Shown here one piece after another: positions 6,122-7,237 of a stretch of 7,237 nt of DNA. Under the pieces are notes generated by a model, which was given only the letters and a program-made list of their open reading frames with translations, was not told where the DNA came from and made no database searches. The stretch is from contig JASHZU010000212.1 of assembly GCA_030042375.1 (NCBI GenBank), forward strand, positions 1-7,237, in the 5' to 3' direction. Source of the stretch: Verrucomicrobiia bacterium. GTDB lineage: Bacteria > Verrucomicrobiota > Verrucomicrobiae > Limisphaerales > UBA11358. Both the position numbers and the translations under genes were made by a program. Numbering within the stretch: position 1 is the stretch's first letter; every line of letters begins with the position of its first letter.

Positions 6122-7237
6122 TTAAAGGCGGTTAATCTCAAACACGGCGCGCGGCGTGAGCGGGGCCCAAATCCGGTTCAAATGCTTTTCAATGGAGCCG
6201 GCAGTGGGAAGAATTTCAATTTGGGCGGCAGCGGGCACGTTGTCGACGTTCCGCTCGGATACGGCGATGCTGAAACCGAGCGTATAGGTCCCGGGATTCA
6301 GGAGGAAGTCCTCGATCCGGATCTTCAAAGAATATTGTCCCGGCTGGAGGCGCTCCACACGATGCGCCTGCCAGGTAGTCGTCGAGGCGAGCTGCACGCC
6401 GGTAATGGAAAAAATCTGGTAACCAATCTCGGGCGCTTCAATGGGCTTGGCCACGGAAAATTCCACGGAAAATTCCAGCGGCGCACCATACTCGAAGCAC
6501 CACGCGGCCTGCCCATTTTGCAAGCTGCGCAGCCGGAGCAATTGCGCATCGGTCGTGCCTTCGAAGGCCCGGGCCAGGGGCTTAAGGTCGATGTCCGCGG
6601 AGACCTGCTTGGAATATTCAGAATACGCCTTGATGGCTTCGGAGGGCGTGCCGGTCATTTGCAACTGGCCTTTGACGAGGTAAAAGCATTTGGTGCACAG
6701 CCGCGCAATGGCGTCCATGTTGTGGCTCACGAACAGGATGGTCCGGCCTTCGCTGCGGGAGACGTCCTGCATTTTGCCGAGGCATTTTTTTTGGAACGCG
6801 GCATCGCCCACAGCCAGCACTTCGTCCACGACGAGAATTTCCGGTTCCAGGTGCGCCGCCACGGCAAACGCCAGGCGCATGTACATGCCGCTGGAATAAT
6901 GTTTCACGGCGGTGTCCAAAAATTTTTCCACTTCGGCGAAGGCGACTATTTCATCGAACTTCCTTTTGATTTCGGCGCGGGTCATGCCGAGGATGGCGCC
7001 GTTCAGGAAAATATTTTCGCGGCCGGAAAGCTCGGGATGAAAACCGGTGCCGACTTCCAGCAGGCTGGCGACGCGGCCTTCCAGTTCGATTTGGCCTTCA
7101 CTCGGCTCGGTGATGCGGCTGAGGAGTTTCAGCAGGGTGGATTTGCCGGCGCCGTTGCGGCCGATGATGCCCACGGCCTCGCCGGGCTTAATTTCGAACG
7201 AAACATTTTTGAGCGCCCAAAATTCTTCGCGGGTGTT
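6122..7237 (-). CDS. Wzt-like ABC transporter ATP-binding protein for polysaccharide export (N-terminus outside window)
   Basis: The frame is open to the window edge, giving 371 residues plus a stop. The N-terminus is missing, since sequence before the Walker A motif (FWALKNVSFEIKPGEAVGI) is already typical of the domain; the GTG at 7172-7174 is not the start. Counting from the edge, Walker A GRNGAGKST is at 26-34, the Q-loop region ends in FHPELSGREN, the signature YSSGM is at 114-118, Walker B ILVVDE at 134-139 and the switch His at 162. This is the PstI/TagH/Wzt subgroup that exports O-antigen, capsule or teichoic acid with a Wzm-type permease, expected upstream outside the window. Residues about 225-355 form a beta-rich C-terminal domain like that of Wzt, which in known cases binds the modified end of the glycan and sets export specificity. 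One base separates its stop from the GT9 start, so the two are very probably co-transcribed. Confidence 0.95.
   Translation of the reverse strand, partial: NTREEFWALKNVSFEIKPGEAVGIIGRNGAGKSTLLKLLSRITEPSEGQIELEGRVASLLEVGTGFHPELSGRENIFLNGAILGMTRAEIKRKFDEIVAFAEVEKFLDTAVKHYSSGMYMRLAFAVAAHLEPEILVVDEVLAVGDAAFQKKCLGKMQDVSRSEGRTILFVSHNMDAIARLCTKCFYLVKGQLQMTGTPSEAIKAYSEYSKQVSADIDLKPLARAFEGTTDAQLLRLRSLQNGQAAWCFEYGAPLEFSVEFSVAKPIEAPEIGYQIFSITGVQLASTTTWQAHRVERLQPGQYSLKIRIEDFLLNPGTYTLGFSIAVSERNVDNVPAAAQIEILPTAGSIEKHLNRIWAPLTPRAVFEINRL
6451..6474 (-). repeat. Perfect 12-bp tandem repeat inside the Wzt-like C-terminal domain
   Basis: CCACGGAAAATT occurs twice in direct succession (6451-6462 and 6463-6474). 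It is in frame and gives the repeated residues in EFSVEFSV, within a predicted beta-strand of the glycan-binding domain. Being a multiple of three, it keeps the frame; it may be a recent slippage duplication or simply a regular strand pattern. Confidence 0.7.

Noticed and set aside
6121..6141. TTG 6139-6141 as the GT9 start
   Set aside because: It is possible but adds only 7 unconserved residues overlapping the ABC gene. ATG 6120 in the TAATATG junction fits coupled translation better.
6122..7174. Start of the ABC protein at GTG 7172-7174
   Set aside because: Conserved ABC-domain sequence continues in frame to the window edge, so this codon is an internal Val just before Walker A.

Overview
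The window reads as part of a surface-polysaccharide (O-antigen or capsule type) gene cluster from a Gram-negative bacterium of medium GC content. Two things point to the Verrucomicrobiota (Pedosphaera/Limisphaerales type), but only loosely: the short secreted Sel1-repeat protein and the style of the GT9 and asparagine-synthase proteins. No rRNA or other marker is present, so this placement is inference.

Layout, left to right. A 5'-truncated MBOAT O-acyltransferase lies on the + strand (1-396). It converges, with a 6-bp gap between stop codons, on a minus-strand gene for a secreted Sel1-repeat protein (403-1095). The 168-bp gap behind that gene holds an AT-rich leader, a short GC hairpin and the frameshifted C-terminal tail of a lost second GT9 glycosyltransferase (about 1200-1293). 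This tail overlaps the end of the next gene. The rest is one minus-strand series, read right to left: a Wzt-like ABC transporter ATPase (7237-6122, 5' end outside the window), a GT9 heptosyltransferase-like enzyme (6120-5032), a 130-bp gap, an ArnT/PMT-type membrane glycosyltransferase (4901-3177) and a class-II asparagine synthase (3165-1264).

How the genes may work together (inference from families). The Wzt-like ATPase would power export of a lipid-linked glycan, with its C-terminal beta-rich domain recognising the glycan end. The GT9 enzyme would add a sugar on the cytoplasmic side. The ArnT-like enzyme would add a sugar from a polyprenyl-phosphate donor on the periplasmic side. The AsnB-type enzyme may amidate a sugar carboxylate or other precursor rather than supply asparagine. 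The MBOAT may O-acylate the product, although it sits on the opposite strand and may belong to another unit.

The most notable signal is an 83-column match, 81% by hand alignment, between the 3' end of the intact GT9 gene and the DNA at the 3' end of asnB. The two copies are in the same orientation and bracket arnT-like plus asnB. This is either the scar of a deleted paralogue or the footprint of the event that brought the two genes in. I see no CRISPR array, tRNA, rRNA, insertion sequence or undescribed defence-type system.
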